51,319 bases of DNA. It comes from an uncultured Spirochaetaceae bacterium (GTDB taxonomy: Bacteria > Spirochaetota > Spirochaetia > Sphaerochaetales > Sphaerochaetaceae). Location of the stretch: NCBI GenBank assembly GCA_944389015.1, contig CALXKS010000056.1, forward strand, positions 1 to 51,319, in the 5' to 3' direction. How positions within the stretch are numbered: the first letter of the stretch is position 1; each line of letters starts with the position of its first letter. The notes under the pieces are model-generated. The model saw nothing but the letters and a program-made list of their open reading frames with translations, did no database searches and had not been told where the DNA came from. Below, in pieces: positions 27,653-37,067 of this stretch. A program made the position numbers and the translations under genes.

Positions 27653-28846
27653 TCATGCAAGTCTTGCGATGAGCAGAGGGAATGCCACGAATGTCCCGAG
27701 CATGCTTCCAATGGATGACAGGAAGAATACCAGAAGACAATGCAGGATCTTGTTCTTGTACCATCCTTTCAGATTCATTGCATCATCGTTGAGACTTTCA
27801 AAATCCTTCACCTTTGGTTTTCTGAGTGTTGCTTCAAGGATTCCCCCGAGCATGCCGACTCCCAGTACCGGGTTGAGGGCAAAGAACGGAGCAGTAAGTG
27901 CGCATGCAAGAATATTGAGTGGATGAGCTGCTGATATAAGCGTTGTCACGAATGTGCATGAGACATTCACGATGATCCAGTAAAGGAATGTTCTCATTCC
28001 CTGGTCCCAGCCATTTGCCACGATGCCATAGACAAGAAGGGCAATGATAAGCAGCGGTATTATGTATCCCGCAGCTTTTCCTGCATTTCCCCCTTTTGGA
28101 ATTATCTCAAGCTCTTCCGGATCGATGGTCTTTTCCCCGTTGTCAATGCGCTCCATCGTAGCTATTACGCCTTTTGTATGCCCTGCACCGATAACTGCAA
28201 CCTTGCGTGTTCCAGGAGCATTGACAATCTTTGATGCAAGGTAGGCGTCCCTCTCATCGATGAGGACTTCTTTGACAGAAGGAAGCTCCTTTGCTACTTC
28301 ATTAAGCATACCTTCAAGGGTTTCCTGGTTTTTCAGCTCTTCAAGCTCTTCTGGCGTTATTTCCTCATTTGAGAAAGCAGCTGATATAAGCGTCGCAAGC
28401 AGTTTGCATTTGTTCCAGAGACTGCTTTTTGCCCACGCTCTTCGGAATGTTGTCTGGATGTCCCTGTCGCAAAGCGATACAGGAATACCTTTCTCCTCAG
28501 CGAGCTTTGCAGCCCCGAGGATCTCATCTCCGGGATTTGTTCCAGTCTGCGCACCCAGTTTCTTCTGGAAAGATGCCAATGCTGTATTGGCAAGAAGAAG
28601 GAAGCCTTTGCCTTCCTTGAATATCTTTCTTATATCCTGATCTTCCCAGCTCTGCTTCTTTGTCTTGCTTGCCATTCTTGATGCATCAAGCTCAATACAG
28701 ACTCTGTCAGGACTCTCTGAGTCTATGATATCTTTTACTTCTTCAACGCTGTTTCTCGAGACATGTGCAGTACCGATCAGATATACGATGCTTCCGTCAG
28801 AGAATGTTATGCGGTGATAAGTATCGCTGATTTTCTCAATTTGCAT
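27653..28846 (-). CDS. TraB/PrgY family membrane protein
   Basis: The 397-aa protein has the TraB/PrgY cytosolic domain (YLIGTAHVSRNSVEEV, VCIELDASR, IGAGHTKGV) over about residues 1-240, followed by four or so hydrophobic segments (GYIIPLLIIALLVYG, LILACALTAPFF-like, LHCLLVFFLSSIGS). PrgY limits pheromone activity in Enterococcus, and the fold is related to TIKI metalloproteases; the role in spirochaetes is not known to me. It is convergent with the broken esterase. Confidence 0.88.
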   Translation of the reverse strand: MQIEKISDTYHRITFSDGSIVYLIGTAHVSRNSVEEVKDIIDSESPDRVCIELDASRMASKTKKQSWEDQDIRKIFKEGKGFLLLANTALASFQKKLGAQTGTNPGDEILGAAKLAEEKGIPVSLCDRDIQTTFRRAWAKSSLWNKCKLLATLISAAFSNEEITPEELEELKNQETLEGMLNEVAKELPSVKEVLIDERDAYLASKIVNAPGTRKVAVIGAGHTKGVIATMERIDNGEKTIDPEELEIIPKGGNAGKAAGYIIPLLIIALLVYGIVANGWDQGMRTFLYWIIVNVSCTFVTTLISAAHPLNILACALTAPFFALNPVLGVGMLGGILEATLRKPKVKDFESLNDDAMNLKGWYKNKILHCLLVFFLSSIGSMLGTFVAFPLLIARLA

Positions 28847-28882
28847 AGGGAAAGTATAGTCATATGAAAAAGCGAGGGCAAC

Positions 28883-29296
28883 TCACTGCGGAATCAGCAG
28901 CTGCATAACAGACTCAAGAATGCTTTCCTTGAAGAATCTTATATATGCTTTCCCTGGCTTCGTCGCATATGGAAGGAGGATTCTCGGTAGATCACTCGAC
29001 TGGAAACATGCAGGAAACTGTTCAAAAAGATATTTTCCGGAAGGAATTGAGGCCGTCTCTTCCTTTTCACGTACAGGAACAAGTCCGGATTCTATTCTTC
29101 TGATGTTTTCCTCAGAGTATCCATTCCTTTCTCCAGAGCACACAGCGCTGAGATCCATGGCATCTTCCGTCATCTCAATACTGTAAAGCACGAAAGCATC
29201 ATATCCCCTCTCTGCATATGAGAGAGTGGATATGATATCGTCAAAGGACTTTCCGGAAGGTACATACCAGAGCGGTTCAATCAGATTCAGTATCAT
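28883..29296 (-). CDS. Hypothetical protein, 137 aa, coupled to pepD
   Basis: I do not recognise the family. From the ATG at 29296, overlapping the pepD stop (ATGA), it is a soluble protein without a signal peptide. It contains ASIPSGKYLFEQFP, a pattern faintly like the small-ligand-binding GyrI/AraC-effector fold, and a C-terminal helix FFKESILESVMQLL. A longer in-frame version would lie within pepD and is rejected. Confidence 0.6.
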   Translation of the reverse strand: MILNLIEPLWYVPSGKSFDDIISTLSYAERGYDAFVLYSIEMTEDAMDLSAVCSGERNGYSEENIRRIESGLVPVREKEETASIPSGKYLFEQFPACFQSSDLPRILLPYATKPGKAYIRFFKESILESVMQLLIPQ

Positions 29297-30723
29297 CAGC
29301 TGAGGTCCTGGAGAAGCTGCTTGAGACATGCGGCAGTACGTTCTGCGGATTTTACATTGAGATTCTCGTTTACCGAATGCACATCCCTGAGTTCGGGACC
29401 TATGGATACGGATTCCATGCCAGGGATCCTTGAGTTGATTATCCCGCATTCAAGACCTGCATGTATTACGGTGACTCTGGGCTTCTTTCCCATATGCTTA
29501 TGATATGACTTCACGAACTTCTTAGTGAATTCTGAATCAATATCGGGCTCCCATGCCGGATATGTGCTTGCGATCCATGATTTATAGCCAAATGACTCAA
29601 GGATTGTCTGAAGCTTAGAGCACAGCGCCATCTTCCTTGATTCCATAGAGCTTCTGACGGATATAGATACATGCAGCTTCTCTTTATCAAGAGATACGAT
29701 GGCAAGGTTATCAGAAGTTTCAACAACACCGGAGAATCTCAGATTCATTGATTCAACCCCATGCGGAAGCACGAAAAGGGAATCTGCAATCTTCATGCTC
29801 TTCTTTCTCTTGATTGCGGTTTCAGGCATCGGCGCGTCGTTTATTGAGAGCTTGATATCCGGATCGGAAACAGAATACTCGTTTCTCAGCTCCTTCTGGA
29901 GATTCTCCGCGATTGATAAAGCAGCTTCCTTGTCAGCGACAGTGATTATCGCCTCGGCAGTTGATGGAATGACATTGTGTCTTGTTCCTCCGGTTATGGA
30001 TGCAATCTGGAAGTATGGTATGCGGGCTAGATACCTTGCAAGTATCTGTATCGCATTCGCTCTTTCTTCCCCGATCTCGCTTCCGCTGTGTCCTCCACGG
30101 AGCCCTGATACCTTCACCCTGAGAGCCGTTCCCGTTGCCTCTTCGTACCTGACCTTCATCGTCGCTTCGATGTCAGCGCCGCCTGCGCATCCAACGTAGA
30201 TGATCCCCTCTTCTTCGCTGTCGAGATTTATCATGCGTCTGGCTTCTATATCTTCGGCCATCAGTGCGGATGCTCCATCCATGCCGGTCTCTTCCGAGAC
30301 TGTGAATATAGCTTCAAGAGGACCGTGCTTTGCTGTTTTGTCGGAAAGAATATCAAGAGCCATAGCCATGGCTATTCCATTATCGGCTCCAAGAGACGTG
30401 CCTCTTGCCCTGATAAGAGTACCATCCGTTGTTATTGAAATAGGATCCTTTTTGAAATCATGTGCTGAATTATCCTTTTTCACACATACCATATCCATAT
30501 GACCTTGAAGGGCAATAGGAGGGATTTTCCCGCAGTCTTCTGTCGCAGGGGCTTTTATGATTACGTTGCCTATGCTGTCAGTCCTGGCCTCCAGACCGTG
30601 TTTTCTGCTCCAGGACAGTAGATAGTTCCTTATGCCTTCTTCGTTGCCGCTTTCTCTCGGTATTCTTGATATATCGTTGAAAATCTGCCAGAGATGCTTG
30701 TTTTCAAGATTGCTGTACCACAT
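29296..30723 (-). CDS. pepD: Aminoacyl-histidine dipeptidase PepD (M20 family)
   Basis: Cytosolic zinc dipeptidase with broad specificity, including Xaa-His. The 475-aa length and motifs fit: ALQGHMDMVCVK (first zinc His), LGADNGIAMAMAL, TVSEETGMDGASAL (Glu base), and HSGSEIGEERANAIQ in the lid. The ATG at 30723 overlaps the nagA stop by 20 bases, so nagA-pepD-hypothetical form one minus-strand operon. Confidence 0.94.
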   Translation of the reverse strand: MWYSNLENKHLWQIFNDISRIPRESGNEEGIRNYLLSWSRKHGLEARTDSIGNVIIKAPATEDCGKIPPIALQGHMDMVCVKKDNSAHDFKKDPISITTDGTLIRARGTSLGADNGIAMAMALDILSDKTAKHGPLEAIFTVSEETGMDGASALMAEDIEARRMINLDSEEEGIIYVGCAGGADIEATMKVRYEEATGTALRVKVSGLRGGHSGSEIGEERANAIQILARYLARIPYFQIASITGGTRHNVIPSTAEAIITVADKEAALSIAENLQKELRNEYSVSDPDIKLSINDAPMPETAIKRKKSMKIADSLFVLPHGVESMNLRFSGVVETSDNLAIVSLDKEKLHVSISVRSSMESRKMALCSKLQTILESFGYKSWIASTYPAWEPDIDSEFTKKFVKSYHKHMGKKPRVTVIHAGLECGIINSRIPGMESVSIGPELRDVHSVNENLNVKSAERTAACLKQLLQDLS

Positions 30724-31846
30724 GCTGTTCTCCTTTGTGGAAGATCCGGCTTATATTCATATTCCTGTCAAGAAGAAGGAAATCAGCCAGCTTCCCATAT
30801 TCTATATTGCCAATGTTTCCAATTCCATATATGCGTGCAGGATTGCTGGACGATGCTGCAACCATGTACTCAATCGGCAATCCCCATGATATTCCGTTGC
30901 AGAATGCCTTATGCATCGTCAGAGCAGAGCCTTCAAGCAGCTCCGGGTTCTTTTTCGAGACCCAAGCCCCATCTTTGAGAATCACTTCTTCTCCATTTGC
31001 ATAGAAAGGACCTTCTTTCTGCCCTGTCGGCTTCAGGGAATCTGTTATCAGGACAGTATTGTCTCTGCCTTTTACCCTGATCGTGAATGCGGAAAGGTCC
31101 TTGTTCACATGGATACCATCTGCGATTATCTCAGCGGAGAAATCTTCATGCATCAGTATGCATCCGGCAGCGCCAGGATTCCTGTGATTGAGTCCGGACA
31201 TGGCATTGTACATATGCGTTGCATGGTGAATGCCCAGATGCATTGCAGCCTTTGCTTCATGATATGATGCGTTTGTATGACCGATAAGAAGGATAATGCC
31301 ATTCTGTTCAGCGATTTCGGCGATTTTCCCGGAGCCATGCAGCTCTGGTGCAATTGTCATGGCTTTTATCAGACCTCTTCCTGCATCTATCAGGCGCTGC
31401 ATGAGAGAGATGTCGGGATCACGTCTGCCTTCGGCTGCCTGGGCCCCTATCTTATCCTTTGATATGAAAGGCCCTTCTACATGGATGCCTGCTATTGCCG
31501 CGCCTTCTTCTCTTCCGTATGCAGATGCTATGGCTCTGATAGCCGCTATCATCTTCTCTTCTCTGTCTGTATAGACAGTCGGAAAGAATGATGTTACTCC
31601 CACATCGAGAAGCAGTCTGGACATTGCCAGAATCGAATCGGGGCTGCAGTCCTCCGTACCATACCCTCCATAGCCATGAATATGCGTATCAATAAAGCCC
31701 GGAATAGCAATAAGACCTGTCCCGTCAAGCACGTTGTCCGTATGACAGCTTTCCGCAGGGACGAACACCTGTCCATCTACAGCTATATCTGTGATCATGG
31801 CTCTGTCCGGAAGGATTGCCATTATATTCCTGATAATCTGTCCCAT
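30704..31846 (-). CDS. nagA: N-acetylglucosamine-6-phosphate deacetylase
   Basis: Deacetylates GlcNAc-6-P to glucosamine-6-P in amino-sugar recycling. The 380-aa amidohydrolase has PGFIDTHIHGYGG, IHVEGPFIS, LLIGHTNASYHEA, HATHMYNAMSGLNHRNPG and VLITDSL, the metal and substrate motifs of NagA. No nagB or GlcNAc transporter lies nearby. A GGAAG site precedes the ATG. Confidence 0.94.
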   Translation of the reverse strand: MGQIIRNIMAILPDRAMITDIAVDGQVFVPAESCHTDNVLDGTGLIAIPGFIDTHIHGYGGYGTEDCSPDSILAMSRLLLDVGVTSFFPTVYTDREEKMIAAIRAIASAYGREEGAAIAGIHVEGPFISKDKIGAQAAEGRRDPDISLMQRLIDAGRGLIKAMTIAPELHGSGKIAEIAEQNGIILLIGHTNASYHEAKAAMHLGIHHATHMYNAMSGLNHRNPGAAGCILMHEDFSAEIIADGIHVNKDLSAFTIRVKGRDNTVLITDSLKPTGQKEGPFYANGEEVILKDGAWVSKKNPELLEGSALTMHKAFCNGISWGLPIEYMVAASSSNPARIYGIGNIGNIEYGKLADFLLLDRNMNISRIFHKGEQHVVQQS

Positions 31847-31981
31847 ATGGCTTCCGTTGGCTTCCTGCCTCCTTCTGAGAATCTAACATGGCTGATGATG
31901 AATAGCAATAATAGGTATTATGCCATCTTGTATACCACCTTGATGGTTGCTGATTTCCACAGTAACGTGCATACTTTCAGT

Positions 31982-32923
31982 ATGCTTGAAAAAGACATCC
32001 TTCTGATTATCAATCCAAATGCCTCAAAGGGTCGCGGACGGAAGAGCGCCAAACTGATACAAGGCATCTTCAAAGAGCGCGGCAGGCAGTGCACGGTCGC
32101 TTACACAAAAGGGGCCGGGCATGCAAGCATATTGGCAAAAAAGGGTGTCCAGTATGAATATAAGGTCATAATTGCCGCAGGCGGTGATGGGACTGTCAAT
32201 GAAGTCCTGAACGGAATCATGTCATCAGGAGGATCTGCCAATGTGACGATGGGCATAATTCCGATAGGCAGAGGCAATGACTTTGCCTGGTGCGCAGGGA
32301 TTCCCCAGACTCTCGAAGATGCAATAGATCTTATCATCAAGGGGGAGTCCAGACCGGTGGATGTCGGCATCTGCAAAGGCACGGACCATCCCAATGGGAT
32401 GTACTTCCTGAATGGGACAGGATTCGGTTTTGAGCCGATGGTGAATTTCCGGGCTATGGAATACACGAAGCTGAACGGCACTCTCAGCTATATCGCAGCT
32501 TTCTTCTATGTACTGCGCCATTTCCCGAAGCCGTATCATCTAAGTGTGTCGATTGATGATGGAGAGGAGTTCACCATTGATACCCAGCAGTTCTCTGTCC
32601 TGAACGGGAAACGCATGGGCGCTTCATTCGTCCTGGGACCAAGAGCCAGCATAAATGATGGTCTTTTCGATATCTTCTACGCCAATAGGCCGTTCAGGGC
32701 GCGGAGAGATCTCATAATAGCGGTCCTTGAATTCTTCAGGGGTGCTCACATCAAGGATAAGGATCGTTTCACATACCTGAGAGTCAGGCGAGTGCGGATA
32801 TCGTCCGATACCCCCTCTGTCATTGCCCATAGTGATGGTGAGCTCTTTACGAAGAATGGTAGAAGCTTCTTTGTGGAGATACTCCCCGGAGCCTTGAAAC
32901 TTATATATGGCAAAGAAAAATAA
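31982..32923 (+). CDS. Diacylglycerol kinase-like lipid kinase (DAGK catalytic family)
   Basis: Phosphorylates a lipid such as diacylglycerol or a related alcohol with ATP. From the ATG at 31982 it is 313 aa: LLIINPNASKGRGRKSAKL at the start, the ATP-binding IAAGGDGTVNEVLNGI, GIIPIGRGNDFAW, and the C-terminal beta domain with AHSDGELF. The start is uncertain: no good ribosome site is visible, and the frame is open for another 300 bases upstream, but that extension overlaps nagA and its promoter side and lacks family similarity. Confidence 0.88.
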   Translation: MLEKDILLIINPNASKGRGRKSAKLIQGIFKERGRQCTVAYTKGAGHASILAKKGVQYEYKVIIAAGGDGTVNEVLNGIMSSGGSANVTMGIIPIGRGNDFAWCAGIPQTLEDAIDLIIKGESRPVDVGICKGTDHPNGMYFLNGTGFGFEPMVNFRAMEYTKLNGTLSYIAAFFYVLRHFPKPYHLSVSIDDGEEFTIDTQQFSVLNGKRMGASFVLGPRASINDGLFDIFYANRPFRARRDLIIAVLEFFRGAHIKDKDRFTYLRVRRVRISSDTPSVIAHSDGELFTKNGRSFFVEILPGALKLIYGKEK

Positions 32924-32973
32924 TCATCGTATAATTCTTTGATTTGCAAGAAGAAATTATGTAAGAAAACAAT

Positions 32974-33002
32974 TTGACTTTCTTTGTCTCCTGCAATATT
33001 AT
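32974..33002 (+). promoter_or_regulatory. Promoter of the glycosidase gene
   Basis: TTGACT (32974-32979), 17 bases, TATTAT (32997-33002). A second candidate -10, TATAAT at 33004-33009, overlaps but lacks a suitably spaced -35. Confidence 0.65.
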
Positions 33003-33061
33003 GTATAATGCGATTCAAGGACAAAAATCAGGGGTTTTTAACTTGAAAACGGAGAAAAGCA

Positions 33062-34486
33062 GTGGTTAAGGATCTAGTTCCGCGCATTCATTTCTATGAT
33101 CAGGATTTCGTTGATATGTACGATAGAACCTGGGTCTGGATCGATGAGATCTGGCATCAGGGCGAGAAGGATGGACTTTTCCCGGAGGGCTATCTCACTC
33201 ATGCTGACTCTCCTGTAATCAATCTGTTTGATTCATCGCTGTCGGCGCTTTTCCTTGTCTATAGCAATCAGAACTACAGTCCGTATTCTATGATTGATTT
33301 CTTCTATTCCATGCAGGGGGAAGATGGACAGATAGCTGAAAAGTACGATATTGCATCAAAGACTCCGGTGTTCGATCCGGACAATCCCCTTGGAGCATCC
33401 CTTCCTCTGCTGTCTTATGTCGAATTTGTTTTCTACCATAAGATAGGCAATAAGAAGAGACTGAAGGACGTGGTTCCGTTCCTTGAGAAGTATTTTTCAT
33501 GGATCCAGAGCAATTTCATGGATAAGGATGGACTGTATACCGTTCCGTACAGTGCTATGCATATGGGCAATCTCCCGAGAGAAGGAGCTGTCTATACAGT
33601 AGATTACAATTCTGCAATAGCAGTATTTGCTCTCTATATGTCATATATCGGGGATATCCTCAATGATAAGGAGCTTGCCTTCAGATACAAGAGGATCTAC
33701 TTCTCCGTCAAGACCCGCATCAATTCAATGATGTGGGACGGCGATGACAAGTTCTATTATGATCTTGATGCAGACAAGAACAGAATAAAGAACAAGCATA
33801 TCGGAGCATTCTGGACGCTTCTTGCAGAGATACCGAATGATGAGTATGCGCTTTTCCTGATAGATAGCCTCAAGAACGATAAGGAGTTCGGAACAGAGAA
33901 CCCGTTCCCGACAGTTCCTGTCTCTTCAAAGTATTTCTCGGAATCCGGAGACGGCTACAAAGGTGGAGTCGTCCCGTTCCTGACATATATCATCATAAAA
34001 GGTCTGATGAACTATGGTGCTTTCATCTTTGCGAGGGAGTGTGCTATACGCCATATGTATTTCATCCTGGATACGCTGCATCCCGATGCGGAGAAGCAGG
34101 ATGATGTATGGGAGATCTATAAGCCAGTCTCAGAAGGCCCTGCTGTTGTCATCGATGGAACGATTGAAAACAGAAGACGATATCTTCCAATGGTAGGCCT
34201 TGTTACGATTACGCTCGTCATAGAGAATATCATCGGCCTCGATATATCCCTGCCAAGAAAGACCGTGAACTGGACAATGCAGTCGCTTGAGGAGATGGGT
34301 ATTGAGGATCTGTCTCTGAAGAAGAACAGCATCACCATACTCTCCAACAAGAATGTCAGAGGCTGGGAGATCAGGCTTGAGAGCGAGAAGCTCTATTACT
34401 TCACGATCCATATTCTCGATGAGGATAAGAAGAAGACCCTGCCGATACCTTCCGGCAAGTGCTCCATGCTTATAGATAAACTCTGA
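33062..34486 (+). CDS. Cytosolic (alpha/alpha)6 glycosidase, GH63/GH37-like
   Basis: The 474-aa protein has a GTG start with GGAG seven bases upstream and no signal peptide. The repeated aromatic helices (TWVWIDEIWHQGEKDG, VDYNSAIAVFALYMSY, IGAFWTLLAEI, GGVVPFLTYIIIKGL) suggest a six-hairpin glycosidase related to trehalase (GH37) and GH63. The C-terminal 90 residues form a probable beta domain. Substrate cannot be told from sequence. It has its own promoter and terminator, so it is a single-gene unit. Confidence 0.72.
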   Translation: MVKDLVPRIHFYDQDFVDMYDRTWVWIDEIWHQGEKDGLFPEGYLTHADSPVINLFDSSLSALFLVYSNQNYSPYSMIDFFYSMQGEDGQIAEKYDIASKTPVFDPDNPLGASLPLLSYVEFVFYHKIGNKKRLKDVVPFLEKYFSWIQSNFMDKDGLYTVPYSAMHMGNLPREGAVYTVDYNSAIAVFALYMSYIGDILNDKELAFRYKRIYFSVKTRINSMMWDGDDKFYYDLDADKNRIKNKHIGAFWTLLAEIPNDEYALFLIDSLKNDKEFGTENPFPTVPVSSKYFSESGDGYKGGVVPFLTYIIIKGLMNYGAFIFARECAIRHMYFILDTLHPDAEKQDDVWEIYKPVSEGPAVVIDGTIENRRRYLPMVGLVTITLVIENIIGLDISLPRKTVNWTMQSLEEMGIEDLSLKKNSITILSNKNVRGWEIRLESEKLYYFTIHILDEDKKKTLPIPSGKCSMLIDKL

Positions 34487-34494
34487 TATCCGTT

Positions 34495-34526
34495 CCCCTC
34501 CGTATGAGAGGGGATGATTTTTCTTT
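34495..34526 (+). terminator. Terminator of the glycosidase gene
   Basis: CCCCTC-CGTATGA-GAGGGG followed by ATGATTTTTCTTT, eight bases past the stop. Confidence 0.88.
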
Positions 34527-34562
34527 ATGCAACGAAAATCGGAACATAGTTTCATTTTCTCC

Positions 34563-34591
34563 TTGCGCAGTATCATATGCTGTATTAGAAT
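34563..34591 (+). promoter_or_regulatory. Promoter of the SDR gene
   Basis: TTGCGC (34563-34568), 17 bases, TAGAAT (34586-34591). The SDR ribosome site AGGAGG is at 34615-34620. Confidence 0.6.
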
Positions 34592-34627
34592 CAGAATTAC
34601 CATGGCTTTGAAGCAGGAGGTATTATT

Positions 34628-35413
34628 ATGGATATGAAAGATTTCTCTCTTGAGGGAAAGGTAGCATGGGTAACAGGTGCGTCATATGGAATCGGCTTTG
34701 CAATCGCATCTGCTTTTGCAACAGCAGGAGCCAGAATCGCTTTCAATGATATCAAGCAGGAACTTGTAGACAAGGGACTGGCTGCTTATAAGGAAGAAGG
34801 CATCGAAGCTAAAGGCTATGTCTGTGATGTGACCAATGAGGCCCAGGTGCAGGAGACGACAGCTCAGATCATAAAGGATTTCGGAAAGATCGATATACTT
34901 GTAAACAATGCAGGCATCATCAAGAGAATACCTATGTGCGATATGAAAGCAGAGGAGTTCCGCCAGGTTATCGATGTGGATCTCAATGCGCCTTTCATCG
35001 TATCCAAAGCAGTTATCCCCGGTATGATCAAGCAGGGGCATGGAAAGATCATCAACATCTGCTCGATGATGTCAGAGCTCGGAAGGGAGACTGTCAGCGC
35101 ATATGCAGCTGCAAAGGGCGGTCTTAAGATGCTCACAAGGAACATTGCTTCCGAATATGGAGAATACAATATCCAGTGCAATGGAATCGGACCTGGATAT
35201 ATCGAAACACCGCAGACAGCACCTCTCAGAGTCCCAGGAAATCCATTCAATGAATTCATCCTTGCGAAGACTCCTGCTCACAGATGGGGCAAGACTTCCG
35301 ATCTGCAGGGGCCTGCAGTATTCCTTGCTTCCGATGCATCGAACTTCGTCAACGGACATATTCTCTATGTCGATGGCGGTATCCTTGCATATATCGGAAA
35401 GCAGCCGCAGTGA
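34628..35413 (+). CDS. Short-chain dehydrogenase, gluconate 5-dehydrogenase type
   Basis: NAD(P)-dependent Rossmann oxidoreductase of 261 aa. It has cofactor motif TGASYGIGFA, NNAG, the catalytic Ser in ICSMMSELG, and YAAAK (Tyr and Lys). The end (DGGILAYIGKQPQ) is typical of gluconate 5-dehydrogenase / 2-deoxy-gluconate-type SDRs. With KDG kinase and KDPG aldolase at the right end of the window, a role in uronate or ketogluconate use is plausible but inferred. Flanked by its own promoter and terminator. Confidence 0.86.
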   Translation: MDMKDFSLEGKVAWVTGASYGIGFAIASAFATAGARIAFNDIKQELVDKGLAAYKEEGIEAKGYVCDVTNEAQVQETTAQIIKDFGKIDILVNNAGIIKRIPMCDMKAEEFRQVIDVDLNAPFIVSKAVIPGMIKQGHGKIINICSMMSELGRETVSAYAAAKGGLKMLTRNIASEYGEYNIQCNGIGPGYIETPQTAPLRVPGNPFNEFILAKTPAHRWGKTSDLQGPAVFLASDASNFVNGHILYVDGGILAYIGKQPQ

Positions 35414-35424
35414 TTGATCGAATC

Positions 35425-35460
35425 AGAGCTGGTGCCACACCAGCTCTTCTATTCTCTTTC
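35425..35460 (+). terminator. Terminator of the SDR gene
   Basis: Perfect 10-bp stem AGAGCTGGTG-CCA-CACCAGCTCT (35425-35447), then TCTATTCTCTTTC. Confidence 0.85.
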
Positions 35461-35517
35461 CAGGTAAATCCGGGGTTTCTGAGAGAAGATTCCTTCTCTG
35501 TGATTTGAGATACTGAG

Positions 35518-37026
35518 TTGCATATCTTCGCTGTTCTGATTGCCATGCTCCTCCTTCTCCCTTCCTGCGGAGGGAGGGCTGCATCTGATTCTTTCAATAT
35601 CGCGCTGAGCCAGGAACCTCCGGTACTGGATGTCATGCTCAACTCCTCCATTTCCGGGAAGATGATAGCTGTCGGCAATGTATATGAAAAGCTTCTTGTG
35701 CTCGACGCGGAAGGTATGATCAGGCCTGAACTTGCTGAAAGCTATACATTATCGGAAGATAGGAAGGAGTTGTCCTTTGTTCTTCGCGATGATGTCATCT
35801 TCCATAATGGCGATATTCTTTCAGCCTCTGATGCGGCTTCTTCGATGAACCGCTGGCTTGATGCTGTACCCGCCGCTTTAATAGCTTCCGGAGGAGCATA
35901 TTTTACCGTTTCTGATGAGAGGACTATAGCAATCCGTTCCGATTCGGACCTCTCGTTTCTGCCTATTATGATGGCCTCATCGCCGCAATCAGCAGTGATT
36001 ATGCCTAAGGAATGCATAGATAAGGCTATGGAAGTGGGGCTTATAACTGAGTATATCGGTACAGGGCCTTATGAATTCGGAGAGTGGCGGAGCGGTGAAT
36101 ACATAGAGCTTAAAGCTTTTGATGGCTATAAATCCTATTCATCTGATAGTTCTGGTATCTGGGGCAGGAAGGATTGTTCCGCAAAAACTCTCAGGTACTA
36201 TTTTGTCCCGGATGAGACAACGAGGGTTGCGGGACTTGAAGGGGGGATCTACGATGCCATTGACTGTGTTCCTTCCGATGATGTTGAGAGGATTGAGAAA
36301 GAGGGCTTCAAGGTTCTTCAGGGGGGTGAGAATGGATCGATTGTCCTTGTTTTCAATAAAAAAGAAGGCAAGGCTGCTGATAAGCTCTTCAGGCAAGCAG
36401 TCTCTCTTATTGCGGATCGCGATACATTGATGCGTTCATGCTATGGCGATTATGGGTTCAGTCTTCATTCAGATTATATGGAGGCTGAACAGAGACTCTG
36501 GGCGGTTGATTCGGCAGAGGATCCTTATGGGAAAATGGATGCAGAGAAGGGCATGGCGCTGCTATCTGGTTCATCCTATGATGGGACTGCCGTTGAAATC
36601 CTTACGTCGAATCTTACCAACCTTGACAGGATCGCTGTAGCTTTGGCCTCATGCCTTGAGAGAGCTGGTGTCGATGCAGATGTACGTGTGCTCGATTGGG
36701 CTTCATTCCTTGAAAAGCGCAAAGATCCATCATCATGGGATATTTATGTATCAGCAATGTCAAAAGTCCCGGTTCCGCAGCTCAAGACCTACCTTTCGCC
36801 ATCTTTCCCAGGATGGTTCGATGATCCGGAGCTATCAGAGAATCTCAGGAATCTCAGCAGCGGAACAGTAGAAGCTGCCGCTGAGGAGTGGAAGGATCTG
36901 CAGAAGGAGCTCTGGGAGTACGTGCCTGTAATGGTTCCCGGACATTATTCAACGATATTCGCGGTATCGCCTGAGCATGAGGGTGTGATAATCGATGATG
37001 GGTTCTATTTCTGGAATATGGAATAG
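35518..37026 (+). CDS. ABC transporter substrate-binding lipoprotein (peptide/nickel type, SBP_bac_5)
   Basis: Captures peptide-like or small solutes at the outer face of the inner membrane. The 502-aa precursor has a short signal with lipobox LLPSC (Cys about residue 17) and SBP_bac_5 features (VYEKLLVLDAEGMIRPELAESY, DDVIFHNGDILSASD, GTGPYEFGEW). The start must be the TTG at 35518 or later because a stop lies four codons upstream. That gives an unusual signal peptide without a positive N-terminus (MHIFAVLIAM). Followed by two permeases. Confidence 0.9.
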   Translation: MHIFAVLIAMLLLLPSCGGRAASDSFNIALSQEPPVLDVMLNSSISGKMIAVGNVYEKLLVLDAEGMIRPELAESYTLSEDRKELSFVLRDDVIFHNGDILSASDAASSMNRWLDAVPAALIASGGAYFTVSDERTIAIRSDSDLSFLPIMMASSPQSAVIMPKECIDKAMEVGLITEYIGTGPYEFGEWRSGEYIELKAFDGYKSYSSDSSGIWGRKDCSAKTLRYYFVPDETTRVAGLEGGIYDAIDCVPSDDVERIEKEGFKVLQGGENGSIVLVFNKKEGKAADKLFRQAVSLIADRDTLMRSCYGDYGFSLHSDYMEAEQRLWAVDSAEDPYGKMDAEKGMALLSGSSYDGTAVEILTSNLTNLDRIAVALASCLERAGVDADVRVLDWASFLEKRKDPSSWDIYVSAMSKVPVPQLKTYLSPSFPGWFDDPELSENLRNLSSGTVEAAAEEWKDLQKELWEYVPVMVPGHYSTIFAVSPEHEGVIIDDGFYFWNME

Positions 37027-37067
37027 TGCTCTTCTCTTAAGAGCTTTTGCCTGATATCTTTTCTCTT

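Noticed and set aside
31676..31981. N-terminal extension of the diacylglycerol-kinase-like protein by 102 residues
   Set aside because: It overlaps nagA and the intergenic region, and the family fold begins at LLIINPNASKG just after 31982.
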